This document shows, piece by piece, positions 27,305 through 37,050 of a DNA stretch of 64,000 nucleotides (positions are counted from its first letter, which is position 1; each line of letters starts with the position of its first letter). The stretch comes from Sphingobium sp. KCTC 72723 (lineage in GTDB: Bacteria > Pseudomonadota > Alphaproteobacteria > Sphingomonadales > Sphingomonadaceae): assembly GCF_014280435.1 (NCBI RefSeq), contig NZ_CP060388.1, positions 2,865,501-2,929,500 of the forward strand, given 5' to 3'. Both the position numbers and the translations under genes were made by a program. The notes beneath the pieces were generated by a model. The model had not been told where the DNA came from, did no database searches, and worked only from the letters and a program-made list of their open reading frames with translations.

Positions 27305-27850
27305 ATGGCCCAGACAGCGGCCTCGGCATTTTGGCAGTTCTCGCTGGATCTGTATGCTAGGCCGCACGTGTCCACGCTGTGCCTCGCGTTGCAGGATAAA
27401 CATGGCTTCGATGTCAACCTGTTGCTGTTCTGCCTGTGGTCGGCTCAGGTTTCCAAAGTGGCGCTCGATAGTTCCGAGATCAGTGAGCTTCTTGACAGAA
27501 TATCGCCGCTCAATGACAACCTTGTGCATCCCGTGCGAAGCGCCAGGCGATGGGTTCGCCTGTGCATCGCCGGATCGCCGGAGACCGATCCTGCCGTTGG
27601 ACTGGTCAAGGTCTACGCGTCGCTGAAGGCGGTCGAACTGCAATCGGAACGCCAAGTCCAGTCAGCGCTGGCCGGTCTTTCGCGGCAAACTGCCAACCGG
27701 GATCGGACCACACAACAAAGCGCTGCATCGGCGAATTTATGCATTTACCGTCAGGTAATCGCGGCACCCGACGCAGCGGCCGTCCTGTTATCGCAATTGG
27801 TCTTTATGGCTTTCGCGCCACCTATCAAACCCGGCGTTTCGCTGACATGA
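27305..27850 (+). CDS. TIGR02444-family protein of unknown function
   Basis: A 181-residue protein from ATG 27305. The start is moved in from 27245 because the conserved N-terminus is AFWQFSLDLYARPHVSTLCL. The hallmark LALQDKHGFDVNLLLFCLW places it in the TIGR02444 (DUF2390) family, widespread in proteobacteria and without an assigned function. The C-terminal 60 residues look less conserved and rich in Ser/Gln/Ala. Not visibly linked to the catabolic genes beside it. Confidence 0.75.
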   Translation: MAQTAASAFWQFSLDLYARPHVSTLCLALQDKHGFDVNLLLFCLWSAQVSKVALDSSEISELLDRISPLNDNLVHPVRSARRWVRLCIAGSPETDPAVGLVKVYASLKAVELQSERQVQSALAGLSRQTANRDRTTQQSAASANLCIYRQVIAAPDAAAVLLSQLVFMAFAPPIKPGVSLT

Positions 27851-27963
27851 TACTGAGGGACAAGCTCGAAATTTTCATCGCTGGGTCAATCATCCTTGCC
27901 TTGATTTAGGCCGCATCTTTCCCGTCCACGCGGCTAATAAACGAACCTGGTGGCACAGTTACC

Positions 27964-28446
27964 TTAAACGGGTGCGTCAAACACCGCCTTACCGGTCGTG
28001 GGATCGAATGGCACCGAAAGATTGTGGTATACAATCAGCCATTTTCCGTTGACCTTGCGGTAACAGTCGACCTGCCGGAAAACCCAGTCCTGAACTTTGT
28101 TCATAGCGATATTGGTGAACACGACCCGCTGGGTACTGAAAGCATAGGCGATGTCATGATCTGTACTGATAGACATTTTAAGGATCGTAGCTCGCAGATC
28201 TTTAGTTCCCGCAAAGAGCGTGGTCGCCGCGGTGGCCACCGCTTTGCTGCCTCGGGCCTGGCCTGGAAAGAATGCATCCATCACAGCGTCAGGCGCGAAA
28301 TCTTTCAAAAATTCCTCTGCGGTCTGCGCAGCAGCCATGTCTTGCTCGATCTTCAGAATCTTTGCCTCATCGGGATTTTCTGCAGCGTGAGCGGTGCTCG
28401 CAACTGCAAGCAGCAAAGGCAGGAACGCTGCTCGGATGGATTTCAT
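27964..28446 (-). CDS. Exported SnoaL/NTF2-like protein
   Basis: A 160-residue protein starting MKSIRAAFLPLLLAVASTAHA, a clear Sec signal peptide cleaved before AENPDEA. The mature part has the cone-shaped NTF2-like pattern of DUF4440/SnoaL proteins (KILKIEQDMAAAQTAEEFL, GKWLIVYHNLSVPFDP). Members bind small hydrophobic ligands or act as isomerases or cyclases. A periplasmic one in a catabolic island may bind a pathway compound, but that is a guess. Not in an obvious operon. Confidence 0.75.
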   Translation of the reverse strand: MKSIRAAFLPLLLAVASTAHAAENPDEAKILKIEQDMAAAQTAEEFLKDFAPDAVMDAFFPGQARGSKAVATAATTLFAGTKDLRATILKMSISTDHDIAYAFSTQRVVFTNIAMNKVQDWVFRQVDCYRKVNGKWLIVYHNLSVPFDPTTGKAVFDAPV

Positions 28447-28583
28447 CACGCATCTCCACATCTTGTTGCGGTCAAATGACTGGTGCAGTCTATTCTAAAA
28501 TGCAGCAAGTATACAAGAATTGAGCGAACCTTCCGAACCGGTCGGCGGGCAGGCTCCGCCTCGCTTCTTGACCGGCACCAAGA

Positions 28584-28871
28584 TCAGGTGCCCTCAACGA
28601 TAAATGCCGCACTGGTAGAGGCAGAAAGCCTCATCGAAGCCAGTTTTTGATATTCGTCGGATCGGTACCAGCTCTGAGCCTCCTCAAGAAAAGCAAACCG
28701 GATAATCACTGCTCCCTTCGGAGGCGATCCTTCCAGAGTTTCGGCGACGACCGGGCCGGCCATGAACGAAACGCCCTGCGTCCCAAGCAGATACTGAGCC
28801 TGTTCCTTATATTGATTCATCAACTCCGGATTCGAAATTTCCCCGGTCACGATGACGACATAAGCTGCCAT
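28584..28871 (-). CDS. DUF1330 domain protein
   Basis: A 95-residue protein from ATG 28871, 8 bp after AAGGAG. The ferredoxin-like dimeric alpha/beta-barrel pattern of DUF1330 is visible (AAYVVIVTGEISNPELMNQY, KGAVIIRFAFLEEAQSWYRS, SDEYQKLASMRL). The length is standard. DUF1330 proteins often sit in degradation clusters and may be small isomerases or monooxygenase-like; no activity can be assigned here. Confidence 0.8.
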   Translation of the reverse strand: MAAYVVIVTGEISNPELMNQYKEQAQYLLGTQGVSFMAGPVVAETLEGSPPKGAVIIRFAFLEEAQSWYRSDEYQKLASMRLSASTSAAFIVEGT

Positions 28872-29073
28872 ATTAGTATCTCCTTGCCTAAGCTTTCGGC
28901 CCATTGTCATGAATTCAGTCCGCAAAGATCGAAACCCATCGCTCGAGCACGGTAAGCTAACATGCTCGGGAAACTATCCGTCATCGGTTAAATTTAAACG
29001 GGATACAACGGTTAGGCGAAACTTCTCTATCATGGCTCCTGGTTGCCTATTACCAGATATGCATCTCCGGCAT

Positions 29074-30399
29074 TCAGTCGAAAAAGCGGTTGCTTGGGCG
29101 GGGGAGGCCCAAATGGTCACGCAGCGTCGTGCCTTCATACTCGGTTCGAAAAAGGCCGCGCCGCTGAAGTTCCGGGATGACTTGATCCACGAAAAGGTCG
29201 AGCCCTTCAGGCAAAAAAGGAAACATGATATTGAAGCCGTCGGCCCCAGACTCGTACAGCCACTGCTCCATATCGTCGGCGATCGACGCCGGCGTGCCTA
29301 CGAACGCGAGACCGGCATAACTCCCAGCGGTCGCCGCCAGTTGCCGAATGGTCAGAGTCTGTGTTCTGGCCATCTCCAGCAATCTGTCGCGAGCGGTCTT
29401 GCTGGCATTCGTTTCGGGAATTTCGGGCAACGGGCCATCGGGATCAAAGCCCGAAACGTCAAAGTTCAGCGCACCCGACAGCGAATGGATGCCGCTGTCA
29501 TAATGGACCAGGCTGTCAAGATGCGCTCGCTTGGCTCGTGCTTCCTCGATCGTATCGCCCACCACGACAAAGGCGGCAGGTAGAATCTTGAGAAGGCCGG
29601 GATCGCGTCCGACTCTTCTCATCCTGTCCTTGACGTCTGCATAGAAGCGCTTGGCGCCTTCGAGCGTGTTTTCGGCCCCGAACACGGCTTCTGCCGTCTC
29701 GGCGGCGAGTTGGCGGCCCGGTTCGGAAGCACCTGCCTGCACAATTACGGGCCAGCCCTGCACGGGGCGCGCGATGTTGAGTGGGCCGCGCACCGAAAAA
29801 TGCGCTCCCTTGTGGCGGAGCACATGGAGCCGATCCGGATCAAAATAGATGCCGCTTTCAGCGTCGCGGACAAATGCGTTGTCGGCGAAGCTATCCCAAA
29901 GTCCGGTAACGACATCGTAAAATTCGCGCGCACGGGCGTATCGCGCAGCATGATCGGGCTGGTCTTCATAGCCAAAATTCTTCCCATTGTCGGGATTGGC
30001 TGTCGTAACAACGTTCCATCCTGCGCGTCCGCCGCTTAAATGATCGAGCGACGCAAACCGCCGCGCGACATGGAATGGCTCCTCGAAGGTTGTCGACGCA
30101 GTAGCGACTAAGCCGATCCGTTCCGTCACCCCGGCAAGCGCCGAGAGCAAGGTAAAAGGCTCGTATGACGTGACGGTATGGCTACGTTTCAAGGCTTCAA
30201 CCGGCATATTGAGAACGCCTAGGTGATCGGCCATGAAAAAAGCGTCAAATTTGCCCTCTTCAAGCTTCTGGGCGAAGCGCTTCAAGGCAGCAAAATTGAA
30301 ATTGGCGTCATGTATCGCGCCGGGATAGCGCCATGCTCCTGTATGCATACTAACTGGGCGCATGAAAGCGCCGAGGTGAAGCTGTCGAGAGTGAGCCAT
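29074..30399 (-). CDS. LLM-class flavin-dependent monooxygenase (NtaA/SnaA/DszA type)
   Basis: The 441-residue protein starts at ATG 30399 with AGGAAA upstream; TTG 30405 would add two residues. It has the bacterial-luciferase-like TIM barrel of the NtaA/DszA group: QLHLGAFMRPVSMHTGAWR, FDAFFMADHLGV, LSALAGVTERIGLVATAST, FASLDHLSGGRAGWNVVTT, GWPVIVQAGASEPGR and the C-terminal LGLPRP. These enzymes use reduced FMN from a partner reductase to oxidise sulfones, aminopolycarboxylates, alkanes or dibenzothiophene derivatives. No flavin reductase gene is adjacent, so one must come from elsewhere. Confidence 0.92.
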   Translation of the reverse strand: MAHSRQLHLGAFMRPVSMHTGAWRYPGAIHDANFNFAALKRFAQKLEEGKFDAFFMADHLGVLNMPVEALKRSHTVTSYEPFTLLSALAGVTERIGLVATASTTFEEPFHVARRFASLDHLSGGRAGWNVVTTANPDNGKNFGYEDQPDHAARYARAREFYDVVTGLWDSFADNAFVRDAESGIYFDPDRLHVLRHKGAHFSVRGPLNIARPVQGWPVIVQAGASEPGRQLAAETAEAVFGAENTLEGAKRFYADVKDRMRRVGRDPGLLKILPAAFVVVGDTIEEARAKRAHLDSLVHYDSGIHSLSGALNFDVSGFDPDGPLPEIPETNASKTARDRLLEMARTQTLTIRQLAATAGSYAGLAFVGTPASIADDMEQWLYESGADGFNIMFPFLPEGLDLFVDQVIPELQRRGLFRTEYEGTTLRDHLGLPRPSNRFFD

Positions 30400-30587
30400 G
30401 TTCAATTTCCTGTAACCCGCTGGTAGGTGCGCCGATGATCTGCGCGCTCGGCGTGACCGTCACAACGGTACAAATGATCGAGATGCTTCCAAGGCGACAG
30501 ATCTTACGCCGTTTCCCTGATTTATGCGGTCCGGATCCAAACTGGGATCCGCACTTGGTTGACAGCGGCGTCCCAAAATCATATGGG

Positions 30588-30610
30588 AAACGCGATGCAC
30601 AGTATGCAAA
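30588..30610 (+). promoter_or_regulatory. Candidate regulator-binding motif, copy 3
   Basis: AAACGCGATGCACAGT then ATGCAAA, ending 46 bp before the exporter ATG. A TTGACA at 30559 with a 17-bp spacer to TATGGG lies just upstream, so a regulator bound here could affect promoter clearance. Confidence 0.45.
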
Positions 30611-30656
30611 ATAAAATGCAATTGCAAGATGCTATAGCTCAGCAAGGAGATAGGAC

Positions 30657-31601
30657 ATGAGTGCTTTTGCGCGATACGTCTCCTTTATCCGGTGCTCGGC
30701 GCCAGCAATGTGGAACTCCCCGACTTTGCTCCTTTGCGTCGCGTCCGTCTGCTGGGCTATGAACCCAATTATTGGGCGGGCGGTGCGCGACCTTGCGTCT
30801 CCTTTGTCACTCGCATTCTGGCGGTGGATGGTCGCTTTTTTGTGCGTGCTACCCTTCGCCTGGCGTCATCTCAAGGTTGACGTCCAAACGCTGCGTGCTT
30901 CCTGGCTCCTTGTCACGCTGCTCGGTTTTTTCGGTGTCGGGCTGTTTGCCTACATCGTCTACAGCGGCCTGCAATACACTACCGCTACAAACAACCTGCT
31001 GTTGCAATCGATCATGCCGATCATGATCCTTTTGATGCCGACGGTGCTGTTTGGGGAGCGGCTGCTACCCCTCCTCGCTTTAAGCGCTGCGATGTCGTTC
31101 GCGGGGATCATGTGGATCGTGACCAAGGGTCATCCCTTCAATCTAGTAGGGGGCATCTCGGTCAATCGCGGGGACTTGCTTTCCGTGGCAGGGGTATTTC
31201 TCTATTCGGCTTATGCCACCTTCCTTCGCAAGGTTCCGGCTGTACACCACCTCTCATTGCTAGCGGCGCTGTTCGCGATCGGCGCCGGCTCGCTGGCACT
31301 TCCCTACATCTCCACGCTGGCCAGAAATGGCCTGTCGATGCCGCCAATGAAACTGGCGGCGGCCATACTGTATGTCGGAGTTTTCCCTTCGCTCGTTGCT
31401 TACGCTCTTTTTAACCGTTCGGTGACGCTGATCGGATCCGTTCGTGCCGGGGCCTACATGAACCTCCCGCCAGTCTTGGGTGTGGGCCTTGCGATGCTGC
31501 TTCTTGGCGAAGGCATTGCATCCTATCATTTCATTGGTGCCCTTCTAATCATCGGCGCGATCGCCGTTTCACGCGGGTACCGCCCCAGAGCCAACGCGTG
31601 A
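30657..31601 (+). CDS. EamA-type DMT-superfamily transporter
   Basis: A 314-residue protein with ten predicted membrane helices in two EamA repeats (for example SLAFWRWMVAFLCVLPFAW, GLQYTTATNNLLLQSIMPI, VGVFPSLVAYALFNRSVTLI, VLGVGLAMLLLGEGIASYHF). AAGGAGATAGGAC gives a strong ribosome site. Such carriers usually export amino acids, drugs or metabolites. The acyl-CoA ligase gene starts 22 bp later, so the two are probably one transcript, pointing to movement of a carboxylic acid related to the ligase's substrate. Confidence 0.9.
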   Translation: MSAFARYVSFIRCSAPAMWNSPTLLLCVASVCWAMNPIIGRAVRDLASPLSLAFWRWMVAFLCVLPFAWRHLKVDVQTLRASWLLVTLLGFFGVGLFAYIVYSGLQYTTATNNLLLQSIMPIMILLMPTVLFGERLLPLLALSAAMSFAGIMWIVTKGHPFNLVGGISVNRGDLLSVAGVFLYSAYATFLRKVPAVHHLSLLAALFAIGAGSLALPYISTLARNGLSMPPMKLAAAILYVGVFPSLVAYALFNRSVTLIGSVRAGAYMNLPPVLGVGLAMLLLGEGIASYHFIGALLIIGAIAVSRGYRPRANA

Positions 31602-31623
31602 TCAGACCAAGAAAGTACTAGAT

Positions 31624-33513
31624 ATGACGGTCGGACGAGGCAATCTGGAGTATAGTGATATTTATCGTCGGGCCTCCGAAGACCCGGTGGGTTTTTGGGC
31701 GGAGGCCGCGCGCGCGATCGACTGGTTCGTTAAGCCCCGGCTTGTTTACGATGAACAGAAGGGTTGGTTTTCCGACGGGATCCTCAACACTTGTCATAAT
31801 TGTCTAGACAGGCATGTCGACGCTGGTCGTGGCGATGCGGTAGCGCTGACCTATGACAGCCCAGTCACCGGCGCACTACGATCCTTCACCTATTCGCAAC
31901 TTTTGTACGAAACCGGGCGGGTGGCAGCGATGCTAGCCGCGCTGGGTGTGACCAAGGGCGATCGCGTCGTCATCTTCATGCCGATGATACCTGAGACGGC
32001 ATTCGCGATGCTGGCCTGCGCGCGTCTCGGGGCGATCCATTCCGTGGTGTTCGGCGGATTCGCCGCGCCGGAGTTGGCCAAGCGTATCGACGACGCCAAA
32101 CCGAAGCTTATCCTGACCGCTTCGTGCGGGATAGAGGGCACACGGGCGATCGCCTACAAGCCACTGGTCGATGAGGCTGTTGCTCTTTCGTTGCAGGGTA
32201 TCCAGCATGTCGTCCTTCTGCAGCGCGACCGGCTGGCTGCCGATCTTGATCATGCCCACGATATCGACTGGCAGGAATTGCGCAGCCGCACCGCCGGTGA
32301 ACCTCAGCCTGCCTGCGCGCCGGTAGGCGCGACCGATCCGCTTTATATCCTCTACACGTCGGGGACGACAGGAACGCCTAAGGGTGTCGTAAGAGAAAAC
32401 GGCGGCAACGCGGTGGCGCTCTCATGGTCCTTGGCAAATGTCTATGGAATTGGCCCGGGCGACGCCTTCTGGGCTGCATCCGACGTCGGCTGGGTCGTGG
32501 GCCACAGCTATATCGTCTATGGCCCGCTGTTGGTTGGCGGGACAGCCATCCTGTTCGAGGGAAAGCCGGTCGGAACGCCCGATGCCGGCACCTTTTGGCG
32601 GACGATCGTGCGCAACAAGGCAAAGGCTTTTTTCACCGCGCCCACTGCCATTCGGGCGATTCGCAAGGAAGACCCTGAAGCGAAATTCCTGAAGGACATC
32701 GGCACCGGTGATTGCCGTGTGATCTTCCTTGGCGGCGAACGTGCTGACCCCGCGACCATCGCCTGGCTCGAACGAGCAAGTGGATTGCCGGTCATTGATC
32801 ACTGGTGGCAGACCGAATTGGGATGGCCGGCCATTGCATCGTGTTTTGCCATAGGCGACTTGCGTCGTAAACCGGGCAGCGCTGGACATGCGGTGCCCGG
32901 ATATGAATTTGCTATCCTCGATGACTATGGCAGTCCAGTGGACGATGGCGAAAATGGCAATGTTGTTATTCGCGCGCCCCTTCCGCCTGGTGCCTTCCGT
33001 ACATTGTGGAACAACCCGGCCGGATTTGCCAAAAACTTCGCCAGTTTCCCCGGCTTCTACGAAACCGGTGATTCCGGCTATCGCGACGACGCCGGCTTTC
33101 TCCACATCATGGGACGTACCGATGACGTCATCAATGTCGCGGGCCATCGCCTTTCTACCGGACAGATGGAGGAGATTGTGGCGCGACTCCCTGATGTTGC
33201 CGAGTGCGCGTTGGTCGGCGCGAAAGATCCTGTCAAAGGCATGGTTCCTGTTGCATTCGTAACCACGCGCAGAGGTTCGGCCGATGATGGGATAATTTCC
33301 AAGCTCGCGATCGACGCTGTTCGCGCCGAGTTGGGTGCCGTGGCGGCACTGAAAACCGTTTACGTTGTCGACCAATTGCCAAAGACGCGCTCTGGCAAGA
33401 TTCTCCGGAACCTTTTGCGGAGGATCGTCGATCAGGAACCTTTCACTCTGCCGCCGACAATAGACGACGCCGATATACCCCAGGCCATCGCCTTGCGAGT
33501 GAATGGCGCCTGA
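31624..33513 (+). CDS. prpE: Propionyl-CoA synthetase-like acyl-CoA ligase
   Basis: At 629 residues the protein has the length and domain order of PrpE/Acs ligases: an N-terminal segment with NTCHNCLDRHV, the adenylate-forming P-loop YTSGTTGTPKGVVR, the core WWQTELGWP and YETGDSGYRDDAGF, and C-terminal KTRSGKILRNLLRR with the catalytic Lys whose acetylation commonly controls such enzymes. GHSYIVYGPLLVG and DHWWQTE agree with the propionate subfamily more than acetate. It would make propionyl-CoA or a similar short acyl-CoA from side-chain fragments of the catabolic pathways nearby. Confidence 0.9.
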   Translation: MTVGRGNLEYSDIYRRASEDPVGFWAEAARAIDWFVKPRLVYDEQKGWFSDGILNTCHNCLDRHVDAGRGDAVALTYDSPVTGALRSFTYSQLLYETGRVAAMLAALGVTKGDRVVIFMPMIPETAFAMLACARLGAIHSVVFGGFAAPELAKRIDDAKPKLILTASCGIEGTRAIAYKPLVDEAVALSLQGIQHVVLLQRDRLAADLDHAHDIDWQELRSRTAGEPQPACAPVGATDPLYILYTSGTTGTPKGVVRENGGNAVALSWSLANVYGIGPGDAFWAASDVGWVVGHSYIVYGPLLVGGTAILFEGKPVGTPDAGTFWRTIVRNKAKAFFTAPTAIRAIRKEDPEAKFLKDIGTGDCRVIFLGGERADPATIAWLERASGLPVIDHWWQTELGWPAIASCFAIGDLRRKPGSAGHAVPGYEFAILDDYGSPVDDGENGNVVIRAPLPPGAFRTLWNNPAGFAKNFASFPGFYETGDSGYRDDAGFLHIMGRTDDVINVAGHRLSTGQMEEIVARLPDVAECALVGAKDPVKGMVPVAFVTTRRGSADDGIISKLAIDAVRAELGAVAALKTVYVVDQLPKTRSGKILRNLLRRIVDQEPFTLPPTIDDADIPQAIALRVNGA

Positions 33514-33611
33514 TCATTGTTTACGTGGCCGCGAACATCCCGGTCAAACCGGAAGAACCGATTTAACGCGGTGCCCCGCTCCGAGCTTGAACTCCACCCA
33601 GCGGCGAACCC

Positions 33612-34814
33612 TCAGAAAAAGGCCTGCAGACCCGTCTGAGCGCGTCCCAGAATCAGCGCATGGACATCATGCGTACCCTCATAGGTATTAACCGTCTCCA
33701 GGTTCATCATGTGGCGTATAACCTGATAATCCTCTGAAATACCGTTGCCGCCATGCATGTCGCGGGATTGGCGGGCGATGTCGAGCGCCTTCCCGCAATT
33801 GTTGCGCTTCAAGATAGAAATCATCTCGGGCTCCATCCGCCCCTCGTCGAAAAGGCGACCGACACGCAACGAGGCCTGCAGTCCCAGCGCAATTTCGGTC
33901 TGCATGTCGGCAAGCTTCTTCTGAAACAGCTGGGTCTGCGCGAGCGGCCGCCCAAATTGCTTGCGGTCCAGGCCATATTGGCGCGCGGCATGCCAGCAGA
34001 ACTCAGCTGCGCCCAACACACCCCAGCTAATGCCATAACGAGCTCGGTTCAGGCAGCCAAACGGCCCGCCGAGGCCCTCGACATGCGGTAACAGCGCTTC
34101 CTCGCCGACCTCGACCTCGTTCATGATGACCTCCCCAGTAATAGAGGCGCGAAGCGACAGCTTGCCACCGATCTTGGGCGCCGACAGTCCTTTCGTTCCC
34201 TTCTCCAGGACGAAGCCGCGGATATTGCCACCGTGCGCATCGGACTTCGCCCAGATTACGAATACGTCAGCGATCGGCGCGTTGGATATCCAGGTCTTCG
34301 CACCGTTGATCCGGTAGCCGCCCTCGATCTTTGTCGCGCTGGTAGTCATGCCGCTGGGGTCAGATCCGGCTTGGGGCTCTGTCAACCCGAAGCAGCCTAT
34401 CCATTCTCCCGACGCGAGTTTCGGCAGAAATCCGCGCTTCTGTTCTTCCGAGCCATAGGCAAAGATCGGGTGCATCACAAGCGACGATTGCACCGACATC
34501 ATCGAGCGATACCCCGAGTCGACGCGCTCCACCTCGCGTGCAATTAACCCGTAGGCGACATAACCGACTCCTGCGCCGCCATACTCGGGCGGAACCGTGG
34601 GACCAAGCAGTCCAAGCTCCCCCATCTCGCTGAAAATCGCAAGGTCCGTCCGCTCCTCTCGGAACGCGTCAATGACACGCGGTTGTAGCCGCTCTTGCGC
34701 GTAGCTCCGCGCAGCATCACGGATCATGCGTTCGTCACTGGTGAGCTGGTCGTCAATAAGAAAGGGATCAATCCATTGAAAGCTCCCGTGTACTTGTAGC
34801 TCAGGTTCGCTCAT
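33612..34814 (-). CDS. gcdH: Glutaryl-CoA dehydrogenase
   Basis: A 400-residue ACAD with the glutaryl-CoA-dehydrogenase hallmarks: [16 protein letters not shown] (with the Arg that holds the glutaryl carboxylate), [29 protein letters not shown], and [20 protein letters not shown] with catalytic Glu about 379. It oxidises and decarboxylates glutaryl-CoA to crotonyl-CoA. The gene stands alone, convergent with prpE, and carries a perfect palindrome CCAAATGCATTTGG about 80 bp upstream. In this island it would drain C5 or longer dicarboxyl-CoA intermediates. One of the most confidently named genes here. Confidence 0.94.
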   Translation of the reverse strand: MSEPELQVHGSFQWIDPFLIDDQLTSDERMIRDAARSYAQERLQPRVIDAFREERTDLAIFSEMGELGLLGPTVPPEYGGAGVGYVAYGLIAREVERVDSGYRSMMSVQSSLVMHPIFAYGSEEQKRGFLPKLASGEWIGCFGLTEPQAGSDPSGMTTSATKIEGGYRINGAKTWISNAPIADVFVIWAKSDAHGGNIRGFVLEKGTKGLSAPKIGGKLSLRASITGEVIMNEVEVGEEALLPHVEGLGGPFGCLNRARYGISWGVLGAAEFCWHAARQYGLDRKQFGRPLAQTQLFQKKLADMQTEIALGLQASLRVGRLFDEGRMEPEMISILKRNNCGKALDIARQSRDMHGGNGISEDYQVIRHMMNLETVNTYEGTHDVHALILGRAQTGLQAFF

Positions 34815-35086
34815 TTCCGGACCTTTATTTTATTGCTCATTAGAATAGAAGCTTGGCCCGAAACTGCCCTATCGAAGCACTCCTCCAGAGACAATTCCAA
34901 ATGCATTTGGTCGACCATATCAAAGTTTTTTTGAAAGCGGCATATGAATTATTTTTCGGCTTCAGTGGCACTGTTCCCATCAGGCTGAACAAACTGGCAT
35001 TGTTGCGCTGATGGAGCCGATTGTCGAGCAGAGTGCTTTGACGATCAAATGTTTGACGCGACCCGACCGGTCGCTACAGCGCGACC
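34815..35086. other. Divergent intergenic region, 272 bp
   Basis: No gene seen. It contains the perfect 14-bp palindrome CCAAATGCATTTGG near 34896 (possible operator for gcdH) and the dyad GCGACCCGACCGGTCGC just before the thioesterase ATG. Confidence 0.5.
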
Positions 35087-35550
35087 ATGTCTTTTTTTAA
35101 ACGCCTTGATGCAAAGCGATTCCGCCCAACAGACCTTGTCAGTGGCGCCTGGAACGTCCGTGAGCAGCATGTAGCACCCGCATTAGGTTTGCTCGCTCAT
35201 GCTATTGAACTTGACCATGCAGTTCGTCGTGACAGCATACTGACGATGGCTCGCGTTTCCTACGACATCCTCGGCACTCTGCCGATCGATGAATTCGAAA
35301 TTGACGTGTCGGTGATCAGGCCAGGACGGACCATCGAGCTGGTCGAAGCGCGTCTAAGCCACGCCGCGCGAGCCATTGTGATCGCACGGGCGTGGCTTCT
35401 TCAAACGCCGGATACGTCCGCCATTTCTGGAACACCGGTGTTGGCTATCCCAACCCCCGAGACCTTAGCCTTGTGGAAGCCAGAGACATTGTGGCGGGGC
35501 GGATTTGTCCGATCTATCGAGGTTCGTCGGTCATTGCTCGGAGTAGGCCG
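35087..35550 (+). pseudogene. TesB-like acyl-CoA thioesterase, 3'-truncated
   Basis: The first ~150 codons match hot-dog thioesterases of the TesB/TE family (AHAIELDHAVRRDS, SYDILGTLPIDEFEIDVSVI, IVIARAWLLQT, LWRGGFVRSIEVRR). After about 35545 the frame no longer resembles the family, and the opposite strand carries the interior of a methyltransferase gene instead. The C-terminal hot-dog is therefore missing, and the open frame to 35650 is accidental. Confidence 0.65.
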
Positions 35551-36018
35551 CGCCTGGTCCCGAAAGTTCAGCGGAGCATGGCTGAAACTTGCCGACAGGT
35601 GGTGCTCAGCGAGCCAAATGCCCATCTGCTCAACGAACGGTTCATACTGATCGTAGCTGTATAAATGCCCGCCACCGTGAAGCGACAATGCTTTGGCGAT
35701 AACCAGCGAAGTTACTCCGGAACCTAGTTCCACAACATTTTTCGGTTGTCGGACTTCAATCTCATCAACAATCCTGTGAAGAAGGTAAGTGTCTGCTTTC
35801 CAGCTGCCAAGATGAGGCAAGGCGTCCTGTTCAAGGTTTATACGCTCAAGAACAGCATTTTTTTCAGCTTTGTTTCCCCCATAAAGGCTTTTCAACAGCC
35901 AAGGCCATTGGATGAGCGCAAAGAATAGCTGGAACAGGGTCTCGCCCTTTGTGCGCGCGGTGCCTGTTTCCCGCGGCATCTTTTTGGCCAGCATGCCGGT
36001 CAGATTTTTGGTCGTCAA
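35551..36018 (-). pseudogene. SAM-dependent methyltransferase, 3'-truncated
   Basis: Minus-strand codons from ATG 36018 give a good N-terminus (MTTKNLTGMLAKKMPRETGT) and the SAM-binding motif NVVELGSGVTSLVIAKALS, then HLYSYDQYEPFVEQMG and SHAPLNFRDQ. Beyond that point the frame reads antisense thioesterase sequence, so only ~155 codons remain and the end of the Rossmann domain is missing. The shared breakpoint with the thioesterase shows that a deletion or rearrangement joined two genes tail to tail. Confidence 0.65.
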
Positions 36019-36177
36019 CTTTCGTCACCTTCGTTATGGATAGCAGTCCAGTGAGCGAGGCAGCAGCCAGTTACCGAGTGTCATCTTAGGCAAACCCACC
36101 AATGTATGGCGCTCTACACAGCAAGTCGTCCGACCCTCGATGATCAGGAGCAAATCTCTTCTCCCATGCTCGTCCCT

Positions 36178-37050
36178 CTAGAAGCTGGACTGGCGCCCTA
36201 AAAAGCCGAGAATTGCGGCAGAAAAGGCGTCGTTTGCATCGCCTGCAACCATATGCGTGGCATCGATAATGTCGGTATATTCAGCATGCGGTGCCAGTTC
36301 GCGCAGATGTTCGACAGCGCCTTCCGAGACAAGATCACTGGATCCGCCCCTGATCAGATGCAGCGGTAGCGTCAAATTAGCGGCAGCCTTGTATAATATA
36401 TTGACTTGCTGCTCCTGATGCGCGGTGTCGCAGCAATGTGCAGCCACCATATTGCGAATAAATGCTGGATCCCAGTGCCAGTAATAGCGGCCATCCTCTT
36501 TCTGCCGGAGATAGTGCCGTAGGCCATCGCCCGCTCTGCGCTTGCGACGATGTGGCATGTAGCGCGCAATGACTTGTGCAGCTTCTTCCGGAGACGAAAA
36601 GCCAGTCTCGACATGTTCTTGCATGAAGCTGACCACCCGCATCACGCCGCCCGGCTCGATACGCGGGGCTATATCTACAAGAGTGAGCGATGCGAAGCTG
36701 CCTGGGGCGAGGTCTCCTTCTGCTATCATTCCGGCAAGGCCGCCGAGGGAGGCGCCTACCAGAGCCGGTTTGCGATCCATTCCTGATGCTACCGCGACGA
36801 GATCGGCCGCAAAGTCGCGCACGTCATACGCACCTGCGCTCGACCAGTCGCTGTCGCCATGCCCACGCATGTCTATAGCGATAGCGCGAAACCCCGCCTC
36901 GACCAGATCTTGCACTACCCGCTTCCAGGCGCGGCGAGTCTGACCCGCCCCGTGGGCAAGCAAGACGGGCATCGCCCTGCATTCGCCCTTCACTTCAGCA
37001 GCCAGGCTGATACCAGCGGCTCCATCGATTTTGCAGTTCTTCCCGGTCAT
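36178..37050 (-). CDS. Alpha/beta hydrolase
   Basis: A 290-residue alpha/beta-fold hydrolase. The oxyanion-hole motif is VLLAHGAGQTRRAWK, the strand-turn IAIDMRGHGDSDW follows, the nucleophile elbow is LVGASLGGLAG, and the probable acid and base are Asp in GGSSDLVSEG and His in DATHMVAGD. The family ranges from esterases and lactonases to C-C hydrolases. It lacks the GPGA/NW signature of the hydrolase at 26.4 kb, so an ester or lactone substrate is more likely. It stands alone; the 215 bp beyond its start show nothing recognisable. Confidence 0.85.
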   Translation of the reverse strand: MTGKNCKIDGAAGISLAAEVKGECRAMPVLLAHGAGQTRRAWKRVVQDLVEAGFRAIAIDMRGHGDSDWSSAGAYDVRDFAADLVAVASGMDRKPALVGASLGGLAGMIAEGDLAPGSFASLTLVDIAPRIEPGGVMRVVSFMQEHVETGFSSPEEAAQVIARYMPHRRKRRAGDGLRHYLRQKEDGRYYWHWDPAFIRNMVAAHCCDTAHQEQQVNILYKAAANLTLPLHLIRGGSSDLVSEGAVEHLRELAPHAEYTDIIDATHMVAGDANDAFSAAILGFLGRQSSF

